From the NCBI GenBank assembly GCA_017646335.1, contig JAGCMT010000026.1, forward strand, positions 1-49,859: a stretch of 49,859 nt of DNA, in the 5' to 3' direction. Origin of the DNA: Burkholderiaceae bacterium. Its GTDB lineage: Bacteria > Pseudomonadota > Gammaproteobacteria > Burkholderiales > Burkholderiaceae_F. The notes beneath the pieces are model-generated. The model made no database searches. It was not told the DNA's origin and saw nothing but the letters and a program-made list of their open reading frames with translations. Shown piece by piece: positions 38,264 to 47,309 of this stretch. How positions within the stretch are numbered: position 1 is the first letter of the stretch; the number at the start of each line of letters is the position of its first letter. A program made the translations under genes and the position numbers.

Positions 38264-38290
38264 AGCGCTTTGATTACTCAAAGCGCTTTT
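38264..38290. terminator. Second hairpin between sstT and iadA
   Basis: A perfect 10-bp stem AGCGCTTTGA (38264-38273) / TCAAAGCGCT (38278-38287) with a TTAC loop and trailing TTT. Together with the hairpin at 38224 it separates convergent sstT and iadA. Confidence 0.8.
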
Positions 38291-38304
38291 CCTATTGGTA
38301 GGGA

Positions 38305-39447
38305 TTAAGCTTCGAAGTTACCCAACTTGACGCTTTCACCACCCTTAACCCAAACAACGCCGCGAGCGATCACGGTGTCGACATCAAGCTTATCGGTCAA
38401 GACGCAGAGGTTGGCATTGCCACCGACGGCCAAACGACCTTCCTTAACGCCCAAAGAGTCGGCAACGTTAGAGGTCGTCATCATCAAGGCCGTTTCAAAG
38501 TCGATGCCGTTGGCAACCATGTCCTTCAATGCCAAGTGGTTGGCATTGACCGGAGCGGCAACAATTGCCACCATGACACCATTGGCATCAAACTTCGGCA
38601 TGGAACCGTTACCGTCGGAGCTCGTCGTGATGAGTTTACGGTCAACGCCGGCCTTCAAAACGCGTTCAACACATTCGACGTACGGATAGACGTTACCGCC
38701 ACCGCTCGTGATGTCGATCACGCCGCCCTTCTTGGCGAATTCGATGGCTTGTTCAAAGAGCTTCGGTTCACGACCCGTGTGCGTCGGAGAGAAGTGATGG
38801 CGAGCCAAACCGCGGGCGATCAAGCGTTCGAATTGTTCGTATGCACCGCCGAAGTCACCCAAGTGAACGTGCAAAACGCCCTTCTTACCGGCCAACATAC
38901 CGCCCATGCGAACGTCTGCGACAAGTTTCAACATTTCGTCATCATTCGGGAAGGAGCAACGATGGTCAGCCAAAGCCAACTTCACACCCAAGCACGGTTC
39001 GATCGTAATGATGTCCTTACGCGGGTTGCCCGTGATCGTCGGAGACGGATATTGATAAGAGCCCGTGTGCATATAGGCGGTCAAACCTTCTTGGCGCAAG
39101 CCCATCACCTTGGCATAGAGCTCTTCCGGGAATTTGGTCGTACCTTCCGTGCCCATAACACCACACACGGTGGTGACACCGGCCTTCAACAATTGAGAAG
39201 GCATTACAGGAGGAACGCGCGTAGCAGGACCGCCTTCACCACCGCCACCGGTCAAGTGGACGTGTTGATCGAAAAAGCCCGGCGTAACCGTAGCCCCTTC
39301 GACGTCGATGACTTCAACCGTACCGGGTAAACGGAGATCATCCAAGTTGTCTTCAATTGCAACGATTTTTTCGCCGCAGATGAGAATATCTTTCTTGCCA
39401 AGGGGAGCGGGACTCCAAACATTGGCATTCTTGATGAGCTTAAACAT
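38305..39447 (-). CDS. iadA: Isoaspartyl (beta-aspartyl) dipeptidase
   Basis: A 380-residue amidohydrolase that cleaves isoaspartyl dipeptides left from damaged or partly degraded proteins. Binuclear zinc ligands can be placed by comparison with E. coli IadA: His62 and His64 (FFDQHVHLTGGGGEGG), carboxylated Lys156 (GVKLALADHRCS), His195 (VLHVHLGD), His223 (SPTHTGRE) and catalytic Asp278 (TTSSDGNGS). The frame is open 85 codons further up, but the ATG at 39447 is preceded by GAGG and starts the beta-sandwich domain (MFKLIKNANVWSP). It lies next to sstT, consistent with amino-acid use. Confidence 0.95.
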   Translation of the reverse strand: MFKLIKNANVWSPAPLGKKDILICGEKIVAIEDNLDDLRLPGTVEVIDVEGATVTPGFFDQHVHLTGGGGEGGPATRVPPVMPSQLLKAGVTTVCGVMGTEGTTKFPEELYAKVMGLRQEGLTAYMHTGSYQYPSPTITGNPRKDIITIEPCLGVKLALADHRCSFPNDDEMLKLVADVRMGGMLAGKKGVLHVHLGDFGGAYEQFERLIARGLARHHFSPTHTGREPKLFEQAIEFAKKGGVIDITSGGGNVYPYVECVERVLKAGVDRKLITTSSDGNGSMPKFDANGVMVAIVAAPVNANHLALKDMVANGIDFETALMMTTSNVADSLGVKEGRLAVGGNANLCVLTDKLDVDTVIARGVVWVKGGESVKLGNFEA

Positions 39448-39534
39448 AGCGATTACCTCACTGATAGAAAAACTACTTAATTGTACATTCGAACGGTATA
39501 CTTGACCGACTGAATTTACCCTAATCCTACGTCC

Positions 39535-41331
39535 ATGTCTGCCGCGGTTAGCATCCTTCAAAAAATATTCGGATATCAGGCGTTTCGAGGCTTCCAAGAG
39601 GAAGTGATCGAGGCCGTTGTTCGTGGTCGGGATGCTTTGGTTTTGATGCCGACCGGCGGTGGAAAAAGTCTCTGTTATCAGATTCCGGCCTTGATGCGTC
39701 AAGGTGTGGCGATTGTTGTGTCGCCTCTCATTGCCTTGATGAAAGATCAGGTCGACATGCTCGACGACTTAGGGATCACTGCCGCCTATCTCAATTCCTC
39801 ACAAACAGCCGAAGAGTCCCAGGAGGTGATTGATCGGCTCTATCGTGGTGATATTGCGCTGCTGTACGTGGCTCCTGAGCGCTTGATGACCCCGAAGATG
39901 CTCTCGATGATTGAGCAGTTGCCTGTGAGTCTTTTTGCCTTTGATGAGGCACATTGTATTTCGATTTGGGGGCACGACTTCCGTCCGGATTACGGCGAAC
40001 TTGCTCAAATTAAGGAGCGCTTTCCTCATATTCCCCGAATTGCTTTGACAGCCACGGCCGATCCTCAAACACGAGAAGAGATTGCTGAGCGATTGTTGAT
40101 CGATCCGCAACGATTTATTGCCAGTTTCGATCGTCCCAATATTCGTTATCGCATGGTCGAAAAGACGAAGGGGTATTTGGATGAGGTGGCCAACTTTATT
40201 ATCGGCGAGCACATGCACGAGTCAGGCATTATCTATTGTCTGAGTCGTCGAAAGACCGAGCAAGTGGCGCAGGAATTACAAAATCGCGGTGTTGATGCCT
40301 TGGTCTATCACGCCGGGCTTGATCAATGGGAGCGTGAGAGCAACCAAAATCAGTTCTATGAACGTCCTTGCGTGATGGTGGCAACGATTGCGTTTGGTAT
40401 GGGGATTGATAAGCCTGACGTGCGCTTTGTGATCCACTTGGATATGCCCAAATCCATTGAGAACTACTTTCAAGAAACCGGTCGCGCCGGTCGGGACGGA
40501 TTGCCGGCAGAAGCGGTTCTCTATTACGGACTCGAAGATGTGGTGCAGCAACGTCGCTTAATCGATATGAGCGAAGCCGACGATGATTATCGCTCGGTGA
40601 TGATGGCCAAGTTGGAAGCGATGTTGGCGCTGGCTGAAGACTCCGGATGCCGTCGCGTACGATTATTGGATTATTTCGGCGAATCCAGTGCTCATTGCAG
40701 TAACTGTGATAACTGCGAAAATCCCCCAATGACCAAAGATGTGACCGTGGAGGCTCAAAAGCTATTGTCTTGCGTTCACCGCTGTTATCAAACCAACGGT
40801 TTAGGATTCGGGGCGGCTCATGTGATCGATGTGTTAATGGGTGAGCGAAGCGAGAAGGTTTTAGCTCGAGGGCATGATCGACTTTCGACTTGGGGTATCG
40901 GCCAAGGGTTAAGTGCCAAGTTTTGGCGAAAAGTACTTCGTCAGCTCATTATCAAGCACTATGTGAAAGTTCGTTATGAGCTTCGCAATGTGTTGTCGTT
41001 GACCGCGAAAGCAAGAAGCGTTTTGCGAGGAGAAGAAGCGTTCTACGTTCGAGTTGAAGGTACCAAGAAGCTATCGACTCGCAAGGTGCTTGAGCATGAC
41101 GATCTCAACGATGACGAGCTCGCGCTGTTTAACGAATTGCGTATGTGGCGTCGTGAGGCAGCATTGGAGGCGGGGAAACCTCCGTATTTGATTTTCCCGG
41201 ATGCAACACTATTGCAAATAGCGAAGGTTAAGCCCAGAACTCCGGAGGAGTTTTTGGGCATCAGCGGCGTCGGGCAAAAAAAGTACGAACGCTACGCAGA
41301 GGCTATTTTCGAAATGCTTGCTAAGGACTAA
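39535..41331 (+). CDS. recQ: ATP-dependent DNA helicase RecQ
   Basis: A 598-residue 3'-5' helicase of the RecF repair pathway. The helicase core (about 1-330) has Walker A PTGGGKS (39-45), DEAH (137-140), the FDRPNIRY motif, GIIYCLSRRK and the QETGRAGRDG arginine finger. The RecQ-C zinc site has a Cys about 16 residues before CSNCDNC, followed by the winged helix (about 400-500). An HRDC domain (about 515-595) closes the protein. Just after DEAH it reads CISIWGHDFRPDY, with Ile144 where most RecQ proteins have Gln. The ATG at 39535 has a poor RBS. Confidence 0.96.
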   Translation: MSAAVSILQKIFGYQAFRGFQEEVIEAVVRGRDALVLMPTGGGKSLCYQIPALMRQGVAIVVSPLIALMKDQVDMLDDLGITAAYLNSSQTAEESQEVIDRLYRGDIALLYVAPERLMTPKMLSMIEQLPVSLFAFDEAHCISIWGHDFRPDYGELAQIKERFPHIPRIALTATADPQTREEIAERLLIDPQRFIASFDRPNIRYRMVEKTKGYLDEVANFIIGEHMHESGIIYCLSRRKTEQVAQELQNRGVDALVYHAGLDQWERESNQNQFYERPCVMVATIAFGMGIDKPDVRFVIHLDMPKSIENYFQETGRAGRDGLPAEAVLYYGLEDVVQQRRLIDMSEADDDYRSVMMAKLEAMLALAEDSGCRRVRLLDYFGESSAHCSNCDNCENPPMTKDVTVEAQKLLSCVHRCYQTNGLGFGAAHVIDVLMGERSEKVLARGHDRLSTWGIGQGLSAKFWRKVLRQLIIKHYVKVRYELRNVLSLTAKARSVLRGEEAFYVRVEGTKKLSTRKVLEHDDLNDDELALFNELRMWRREAALEAGKPPYLIFPDATLLQIAKVKPRTPEEFLGISGVGQKKYERYAEAIFEMLAKD

Positions 41332-41336
41332 AAACA

Positions 41337-41367
41337 ATTTCGCCGAGGTTTTATACCTCGGCGAAAT
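41337..41367. terminator. Bidirectional terminator between recQ and the SDR gene
   Basis: A perfect 13-bp inverted repeat ATTTCGCCGAGGT (41337-41349) / ACCTCGGCGAAAT (41355-41367) with a 5-nt loop between convergent genes. The T-tract is short. Confidence 0.8.
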
Positions 41368-41371
41368 GTTA

Positions 41372-42154
41372 TTAGGCGCGATTGATTTCGTTGTTGCGCG
41401 GCTTTTGTTTGCGTTTGCCGAATACTTTATCGAAAACGCAATTCGGAAGCACGCGAAGAAGTTTGGAAACGAAGCCCATTTGCCAAGGCACCGTAGAGTA
41501 GGTCTTCTTGGCCAAAATGTTGCGGACGGCAGCCTGTGCAAATTCGTCAGCCGTGACCAAGAAAGGCATCGGGTACGGATTGACATCGGTTAACGGGGTT
41601 TTCACAAAACCGGGGCTAACGGTCAAAACATCGATGCCGTGCTTTTTCATTTCGACTCGAAGGCTTTCGCAGTACGTAATGACGGCGGACTTGCTCGAAC
41701 AATAGGCGTCGGTGCCGGGCATACCGCGGATGCCGGCAACGCTACCGATACCCACTAAGGTGCCGCGCTTGCGTTCCATCATCGGTTCGATGAAAGCGTG
41801 GAAGGTGCTGGCCATCGCAAACACGTTGGTCTTGTAGACCTTTTCCATAACTTCCAAATCTTCGTAGTATTGGGTTTTCACGCCCACGCTGATGCCGGCG
41901 TTGGCAATGGCAATATCAGTGCCGCCCACGACTTTATCAAACTCACGAGCGCAAGCGATTAAGGCGTCGCGATCGGTGACGTCACAAACATAGGCATGGT
42001 GACGCTCCGGATTCGGCAGCGTTGCAATCAACTCTTCCAAGTTTTCTTTGCGGCGAGCCATCAAACCGAGGGTTGCACCGCGACGAGCAAACTCACGAGC
42101 CAATGCGGCACCGATGCCGCTAGAGGCGCCCGTAATGAAAACGTTCATACTCAT
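41372..42154 (-). CDS. Short-chain dehydrogenase/reductase (SDR) family oxidoreductase
   Basis: A 260-residue classical SDR. The cofactor motif TGASSGIG (about 9-16) is followed by ARR at about 33-35, favouring NADP(H). NAGISVG (about 84-90), catalytic Ser (GIGSVAGIRG), Tyr and Lys (YCSSKSA) are all present. A basic C-terminus (GKRKQKPRNNEINRA) is unusual for the family. The substrate is unknown. It starts 18 bp after the phosphomannomutase gene, and the ATG at 42154 has AAGGAC upstream (alternative start at 42148). In related genomes a similar SDR lies near argS, so it may be a conserved neighbour. Confidence 0.92.
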   Translation of the reverse strand: MSMNVFITGASSGIGAALAREFARRGATLGLMARRKENLEELIATLPNPERHHAYVCDVTDRDALIACAREFDKVVGGTDIAIANAGISVGVKTQYYEDLEVMEKVYKTNVFAMASTFHAFIEPMMERKRGTLVGIGSVAGIRGMPGTDAYCSSKSAVITYCESLRVEMKKHGIDVLTVSPGFVKTPLTDVNPYPMPFLVTADEFAQAAVRNILAKKTYSTVPWQMGFVSKLLRVLPNCVFDKVFGKRKQKPRNNEINRA

Positions 42155-42172
42155 AATCAGTTCAGTCCTTTC

Positions 42173-43552
42173 TTAGAAGGGCAATTCCAACGTAGGTTCG
42201 ACAGAACGCAGTGCGTCACCAAAGCGCGTCTTGATGCGCTCAAGGGCTTCAACCGTGTCGCCTTCCAAACGCAACACTACGACAGGGGTCGTATTGGAGG
42301 AGCGAGCCAAAGCAAAGCCATCTTCCCATTCCACGCGGATACCGTCGATGGTGATCACATCCTTGGCATCATCAAACTTCAATTCTTCTTGCAAGCGAGC
42401 GATAAAGCGCTTGTTTTCGCCTTCTGCCATGGCGATGTTGAGTTCCGGCGTGTTAACAGCCGTGGGCAAAGCTTCCAAGACGGCAGAGGGATCCTCATGG
42501 CGAGAGAGAATCTCAAGGATGCGAGCGCCGGCATACAGGCCGTCATCAAAGCCCGGCCAACGAACGTCATTGAAGAATAAGTGACCGGACATTTCACCGG
42601 CAAACGGAGCGCCCGTTTCTTTCAACTTGGCCTTCACTAAAGAGTGACCCGTGCAGCAGATGGTCGGGATGCCACCGTGCTCTTGAATCCAAGGAACCAA
42701 ACGGCGCGTGCACTTGACGTCATAGATAATTTGTTTGCCAGGATGACGAGAAAGGATGTCAGCCGCAAAGAGCATCATTTGGCGGTCAGGGAAAATTACT
42801 TGACCGCTCTTGGTGACAACGCCCAAACGGTCACCGTCACCGTCAAAAGCCAAACCGACTTCGACATCGGTCGTCTTGACGACTTCGATCAAGTCTTCCA
42901 AATTGGCAAGCTTGGAAGGATCGGGGTGATGGTTCGGGAAATGACCGTCGACGTCTGCATACAAAGCCGTGACTTCGCAGCCCAAGCGCTTAAACATTTC
43001 AACGGCGATCGGACCCGTAACGCCGTTGCCACAGTCGATGGCAATCTTCATCGGGCGAGCCAACTTGACGTCGCTCGTCACTTTTTCAAGATAAGGCGTT
43101 ACGACATCAATTTCTTCGATCATGCCCGGTTGTTCTGCGGGGGTGATACCGGCCAAAATTCGTTCGCGCAATGCTTTGATGCCGTCGCCATGGAGCGTTT
43201 CCTTGGCCATCATCATCTTCAAGCCGTTGTATTCGGGCGGATTGTGGCTGCCGGTAACAGCAACGCCGGAGCCGCATTCGGTCAAGTACGTAGCAAAATA
43301 AAGAACGGGCGTCGGAACCATACCGAGGGATTTGACATCGATGCCCATGCTGACGATACCTTTCATTAAGGCGTCGGCCAACTTCGGACCGGAGAGACGA
43401 CCGTCACGGCCGACGCAAAGCGTCTTGACTTCGTTTTGTTGAGCCAATTCTCCCAAAGCTTGACCAACGGCATAAGCCACATCAACCGTTAAGGTCTTGT
43501 CGACAATGCCGCGAATGTCATAGGCTTTGAAAATGGATGCATCCAATTGCAT
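42173..43552 (-). CDS. Phosphomannomutase/phosphoglucomutase (AlgC-like)
   Basis: A 459-residue alpha-D-phosphohexomutase. Domain 1 has FKAYDIRGIVD, VGRDGRLSG and the phosphoserine loop VTGSHNPPEYNGLKM. Domain 2 has the Mg2+ loop DGDGDRLGVV. Domain 3 has GEMSGHLFFND, the sugar-specificity loop. Domain 4 has the phosphate-binding RSSNTTPVVVLRLE. It interconverts mannose or glucose 6- and 1-phosphates for sugar-nucleotide and surface polysaccharide synthesis. The frame is open further up, but conservation begins at MQLDASIFKAYD and the ATG at 43552 has AAGGGA. Confidence 0.94.
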   Translation of the reverse strand: MQLDASIFKAYDIRGIVDKTLTVDVAYAVGQALGELAQQNEVKTLCVGRDGRLSGPKLADALMKGIVSMGIDVKSLGMVPTPVLYFATYLTECGSGVAVTGSHNPPEYNGLKMMMAKETLHGDGIKALRERILAGITPAEQPGMIEEIDVVTPYLEKVTSDVKLARPMKIAIDCGNGVTGPIAVEMFKRLGCEVTALYADVDGHFPNHHPDPSKLANLEDLIEVVKTTDVEVGLAFDGDGDRLGVVTKSGQVIFPDRQMMLFAADILSRHPGKQIIYDVKCTRRLVPWIQEHGGIPTICCTGHSLVKAKLKETGAPFAGEMSGHLFFNDVRWPGFDDGLYAGARILEILSRHEDPSAVLEALPTAVNTPELNIAMAEGENKRFIARLQEELKFDDAKDVITIDGIRVEWEDGFALARSSNTTPVVVLRLEGDTVEALERIKTRFGDALRSVEPTLELPF

Positions 43553-43835
43553 AGCAAATCCCTTTGATTTTTCAGATGACTCGCATGTAAGCGAATAACG
43601 AACAAAACACCCCCTGCCAACCAAATATTTCGGTCGACATGATGTGTTTGAAAACGACAAAAGGGGAAATGTAAAGACTTCCCTGTAAACAAAGGAAGTT
43701 TAATCCCCTTTGTTGGGGTTGTGAAGCCTTTTGATTCGAAAAGCGGACAAATAAGGGAATGCGCTGATAATCGAGTCAAGAAAATGGCGCCCTCCGTTTT
43801 GGAAGGCGCCATTGGCTAATGAAAAGAAGTCGTTT
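43553..43835. other. Gene-free gap between the phosphomannomutase and SPOR genes
   Basis: A 283-bp region that must hold the phosphomannomutase promoter (minus strand). It contains two small hairpins, ACTTCC (43677-43682) / GGAAGT (43694-43699) and CCCC (43705-43708) / GGGG (43715-43718), and the SPOR-gene terminator near 43783-43813. I see no clear promoter or open frame with family features. Confidence 0.5.
43783..43813 (-). terminator. Terminator after the argS-SPOR unit
   Basis: The stem AATGGCGCC (43783-43791) / GGCGCCATT (43805-43813) with extra inner pairing, followed on the minus strand by TTCTT. It ends the folE2-argS-SPOR transcript. Confidence 0.8.
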
Positions 43836-44387
43836 TTAGTGTTTGACCACCATGGCGGCAAAGCCATTGTTGGTCAAGCGTTGTTGAAGCTCATTGGCTT
43901 CCTTGGCCGTGTCAAACGGACCAAGAATAACGCGGTAGAGCGTCACGCCGGCATCGGTGCTTTTAACCACATCGGACTCCAATGCGATGAAGGCCAAATC
44001 CGTTCGGATACGCTCGGCATCCTTTTGAGAACGGAAGGCACCGGCTTGAATCGTGTAAGAACCCGGGACGTGTTGAGTTGCGTCTTCGGTCGGAACCTCT
44101 TCAGCTTGACGATTTTCCGTCGGAGCTTCAACCGTTTTAACGGCGGAGATCGGTTCGTTTGCCGGTGTTCCTTGCGTGTCCTTCGCATAGAGCTTGGTGT
44201 TGGGGTCAACACCGTCTAAAGCGGAGGCGTCGATCGGCTTGGCCAAGTGTTGTACCTTTTCAACGAAGGGAATCGGAGCCTTCGTGATGAACAAAGCCGT
44301 AGCAGCCGAAACGGCAAAGCCGATGACCATGCCGATTAAGATGCCGACGAGCATCGGGTGAGAACGCTTGGAAGCATATTGAGCCAT
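43836..44387 (-). CDS. SPOR-domain membrane protein (FtsN-like)
   Basis: A 183-residue bitopic inner-membrane protein. It has a short basic cytoplasmic N-terminus, a TM helix at about 13-35 (VGILIGMVIGFAVSAATAL), a Pro/Thr/Glu-rich linker (about 50-105) and a C-terminal SPOR domain (about 107-183, from SYTIQAGAFRSQKDAERIR to RVILGPFDTAKEANELQQRL). SPOR domains bind denuded peptidoglycan at the division septum, so a role in cell division like FtsN is likely. It starts 12 bp after argS, a linkage conserved in Burkholderiales. Confidence 0.9.
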   Translation of the reverse strand: MAQYASKRSHPMLVGILIGMVIGFAVSAATALFITKAPIPFVEKVQHLAKPIDASALDGVDPNTKLYAKDTQGTPANEPISAVKTVEAPTENRQAEEVPTEDATQHVPGSYTIQAGAFRSQKDAERIRTDLAFIALESDVVKSTDAGVTLYRVILGPFDTAKEANELQQRLTNNGFAAMVVKH

Positions 44388-44399
44388 TGTGTTTCTTCC

Positions 44400-46115
44400 T
44401 TACATCTTGGTCGGAGCGGAGATGCCCAACAAGGCAAAGCCGTTACGAAGCACTTGGCGCGTTGCCAACAACAAAGCCAAACGAGCATTACGCTCGGCTT
44501 CGTTATCCACGAGGATGCGTTGAGCATTGTAGAAAGCGTGGAAGTCGGCAGCCAAATCCTTCAAATAGAAGCAAAGCGTGTGCGGTGCGAATTCCTTGGT
44601 GGCAACCGTCAACGTTTTGGCGAATTCGCTCAAGCGGTTCATCAAGGCTTCTGCGCTCTTGTCCGTCAAGCTGGAAAGATCGGCAGCGGCGGCCTCTTCG
44701 TTAGACGGAACGCTGAAGCCCTTTTCTTGTGCTTGAGCAAGAACGGAGCAAATACGAGCGTGTGCGTATTGCAAATAGTAGACCGGATTTTCATCGGATT
44801 GAGACAAGGCTAAATCGATATCGAAAACGAATTCGCTATCGGCCTTGCGGCTAACCAAGAAGAATCTAGCTGCGTCCTTGCCGACCCAGTTGACCAAGTC
44901 ACGCAACGTAACGTACGTGCCGGATCGCTTGCTCATCTTAACTTCTTGACCGTCACGAATCACCTTGAGCATCTTATGCAAGACGTAGTCCGGGAAGATG
45001 CCAGGCACTTGCATACCCAATTGCTTGGCAGCGGCTTGGAAGCCGATGCGAACACGAGCAATCGTGCCGTGATGGTCGGAGCCTTGAATGTTGATGGCCT
45101 TGGTGAAGCCGCGATCAAACTTAGCCAAGTGATAGGCGACGTCTGGTACGAAGTACGTGAACGTGCCGTCGGTCTTACGCATTACGCGGTCCTTGTCGTC
45201 GACGATACCCGGGAATTCCGTCGTCTTCAACCACAAAGCGCCTTCGCTTTCATAGGTTTGGCCGGATGCAACCATGGCATCAACGGCACGCTTGACCAAG
45301 TTGTTACGATAGAGCGAGCTTTCCAAATAGAAGTTGTCGAAAGATACGCCCAATGCACGCAAGTCACTATCTTGTTCGTTTTGCAAATAAGCCACGGAGA
45401 ATGCGCGAAGGTTGGCTTCGTCAGCGAGGTCGCCCGATGCCGTCACCACTTCACCGGAGCGCGTCGTGATGCTCTTTTTGTCCAAGAAATCACGAGCGAT
45501 GTCGATGACATAGAGACCTTGGTAACCGTTTTCCGGGAATTCGATGGTTTCGCCCTGAAGTTCGCGAGCGCGCAACAACACGGACGTCGTCAACGTTTGG
45601 ATTTGAACGCCGGCGTCGTTGTAGTAAAACTCACGGCAAACATTCCAGCCTTGCGTACGCATAAGGTTGGAGAGCACGTCGCCCAACGCACCTTGGCGGG
45701 CGTGGCCCAAGTGCAAGGGACCCGTCGGATTGGCGGAGACGTATTCGATCAAGATGTTTTCGCCGTTGTGAGCCGTGCTCAAACCGAACTTTTCACCTTG
45801 CGTGAGAACTTGGCGAACAACGGCTTGCTTGGCATCGGCAGCCAAACGCATATTGATAAAGCCGGGACCGGCGATTTCGAATGCGGCAATCGTGGCCTTC
45901 GTTTCCGGAATGGCTTCCAAGGCGGCAATCAATTGCGTAGCGATTTCTCGCGGATTCTTTTTCAATTGACGAGCCGATTGCATGGCGACGTTACATGCCA
46001 AGTCACCGTGAGCGGCGACCTTCGGACGTTCAAGAACCACAGGAATGTTTTCAACACCAAGCGAGGCCAATGCCTTAATGAACAAAGCCTCAATGACAGT
46101 TTTTTGATCGGACAT
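44400..46115 (-). CDS. argS: Arginyl-tRNA synthetase
   Basis: A 571-residue class I synthetase that charges tRNA-Arg. It has the N-terminal Arg-tRNA-synthetase additional domain (about 1-95), the HIGH-type motif in [32 protein letters not shown], and a KMSK-type signature [13 protein letters not shown]. It ends in the anticodon-binding domain. The frame is open upstream, but [12 protein letters not shown] at 46115 is the family start. It is followed by the SPOR gene (12 bp) and lies 109 bp downstream of folE2, with a strong hairpin in that gap. Confidence 0.97.
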   Translation of the reverse strand: MSDQKTVIEALFIKALASLGVENIPVVLERPKVAAHGDLACNVAMQSARQLKKNPREIATQLIAALEAIPETKATIAAFEIAGPGFINMRLAADAKQAVVRQVLTQGEKFGLSTAHNGENILIEYVSANPTGPLHLGHARQGALGDVLSNLMRTQGWNVCREFYYNDAGVQIQTLTTSVLLRARELQGETIEFPENGYQGLYVIDIARDFLDKKSITTRSGEVVTASGDLADEANLRAFSVAYLQNEQDSDLRALGVSFDNFYLESSLYRNNLVKRAVDAMVASGQTYESEGALWLKTTEFPGIVDDKDRVMRKTDGTFTYFVPDVAYHLAKFDRGFTKAINIQGSDHHGTIARVRIGFQAAAKQLGMQVPGIFPDYVLHKMLKVIRDGQEVKMSKRSGTYVTLRDLVNWVGKDAARFFLVSRKADSEFVFDIDLALSQSDENPVYYLQYAHARICSVLAQAQEKGFSVPSNEEAAAADLSSLTDKSAEALMNRLSEFAKTLTVATKEFAPHTLCFYLKDLAADFHAFYNAQRILVDNEAERNARLALLLATRQVLRNGFALLGISAPTKM

Positions 46116-46156
46116 GTTGTTTGTTATCCGTAAATGACAAAATAAAAGCGCACAAA

Positions 46157-46199
46157 CCACTCTATCCGCCAAGAATTCCTTCTTGACGGATCCGAGTGG
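46157..46199. terminator. Long hairpin between folE2 and argS
   Basis: An extended hairpin has outer arms CCACTC (46157-46162) / GAGTGG (46194-46199) and inner arms ATCCGCCAAGAA (46164-46175) / TTCTTGACGGAT (46180-46191) with one mismatch and a TTCC loop. It could be a terminator or attenuator in front of argS; the T-tract on the minus strand is broken. Confidence 0.5.
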
Positions 46200-46224
46200 G
46201 CTCAAACCGCTCAAACGCTAGCGA

Positions 46225-47022
46225 TTAAATCTCTCCGCGAGAGATTTGTGCAAAAGCGGAGTGGTTATGAATGGATTCAAAGTTTTCTGCTTCGATCCGA
46301 TAAGCGATGATGCGATCATCCCCGTTGACGGCAACCGCGACGTCGCGGATCAGATCCTCAACAAATTTCGGATTGTCGTAGGCGTGCTCGGTGACGTACT
46401 TTTCGTCAACGCGCTTCAAGCCGCTCCACAATTCGCAAGAGGCACTCTCTTCGGCATAACGAATTTGTTGTTCAAGCGGCAATTCGCCTTGGATCTTGGC
46501 CAAGATGCGGATGTGCGAACGTTGGTTGTGGGCGCCGTACTTGGAAATTTCCTTGCTACAGGGGCAAAGGCTCGTAACGGGCACCGTGACCGTTTGTTCA
46601 ACCCAGCTTTGACCGTTTTTGTGTTCAACGCGAAGATGAACCTGGTAGTCCATCAAGCTTTCAAGGCCGGAAACGGGCGCCTTCTTTTTGGCAAAGAAGG
46701 GGAAGTCGAAATCGATACGACCCTCTTGGGCTTCGAGCGTTTCGAGCATGTCGTCCATCAAGCTCATCAAACTGGAGGTACACAACGGCACTTGGTGCTT
46801 TTCTAAAAGACCCAAGAAGCGCGACATATGCGTACCCTTTTGTTGAGCCGGAAGCGCCACGTACATACCTACCGTAGCAACGGAGTGCTGGATGCCGGAT
46901 GCGCTTTCCACATCGACGGGCACCGTCACACCTCGAACACCAACGTATTCGATCGGAATGTTTCGCGGATCTGCACTTGATTGGATATCAGGGAGCAAAT
47001 TAGTTTGATGTAATGTTTTCAT
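46225..47022 (-). CDS. folE2: GTP cyclohydrolase FolE2 (type IB)
   Basis: A 265-residue enzyme converting GTP to dihydroneopterin triphosphate, the first step of folate synthesis. It belongs to the COG1469 (FolE2) family, which is not homologous in detail to FolE and can work with metals other than zinc. The diagnostic active-site stretch TSLCPCSKEISKYGAHNQRSH is at about 150-170; Cys153 and His165 correspond to metal ligands Cys147 and His159 of the Neisseria enzyme. A 9-bp hairpin AAATCTCTC/GAGAGATTT (46227-46247) covers its last codons. Confidence 0.95.
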   Translation of the reverse strand: MKTLHQTNLLPDIQSSADPRNIPIEYVGVRGVTVPVDVESASGIQHSVATVGMYVALPAQQKGTHMSRFLGLLEKHQVPLCTSSLMSLMDDMLETLEAQEGRIDFDFPFFAKKKAPVSGLESLMDYQVHLRVEHKNGQSWVEQTVTVPVTSLCPCSKEISKYGAHNQRSHIRILAKIQGELPLEQQIRYAEESASCELWSGLKRVDEKYVTEHAYDNPKFVEDLIRDVAVAVNGDDRIIAYRIEAENFESIHNHSAFAQISRGEI

Positions 47023-47309
47023 AGATGGCGTAATTTTCGCTAAAAAACCAAAAATTTGCGAACGATTCGAAATAAAAAAATAAAAAATTATCGGTCTTGT
47101 TTTCGAATTTGTATCGAAGTGTTTTCGAATTGGATTTGTCTTGTCTCTGAAAAATAGGTTAGGTTTGTACCTAATTGATTGAAACTAAAAAGAAAGACCT
47201 TCATTGGACTGCAGTTAATTTTTGATACGTTTCGGTGGACAAAGTTCACAATCTTCGATTTAATAAAGCTATAACGAAACAAAAGACTTTCTATAAGGAA
47301 TATAAGCCG
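47023..47309. promoter_or_regulatory. Divergent AT-rich promoter region between folE2 and a membrane protein gene
   Basis: A 287-bp, strongly AT-rich gap between divergent genes. The core TTCGAA occurs three times (47067-47072, 47102-47107, 47124-47129), the last two in similar context with T before and T after, with a related TATCGAAG in between. These may be repeats for a regulator of folE2. I could not assign -35/-10 elements, and no match to a zinc-uptake-regulator box was seen. Confidence 0.35.
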
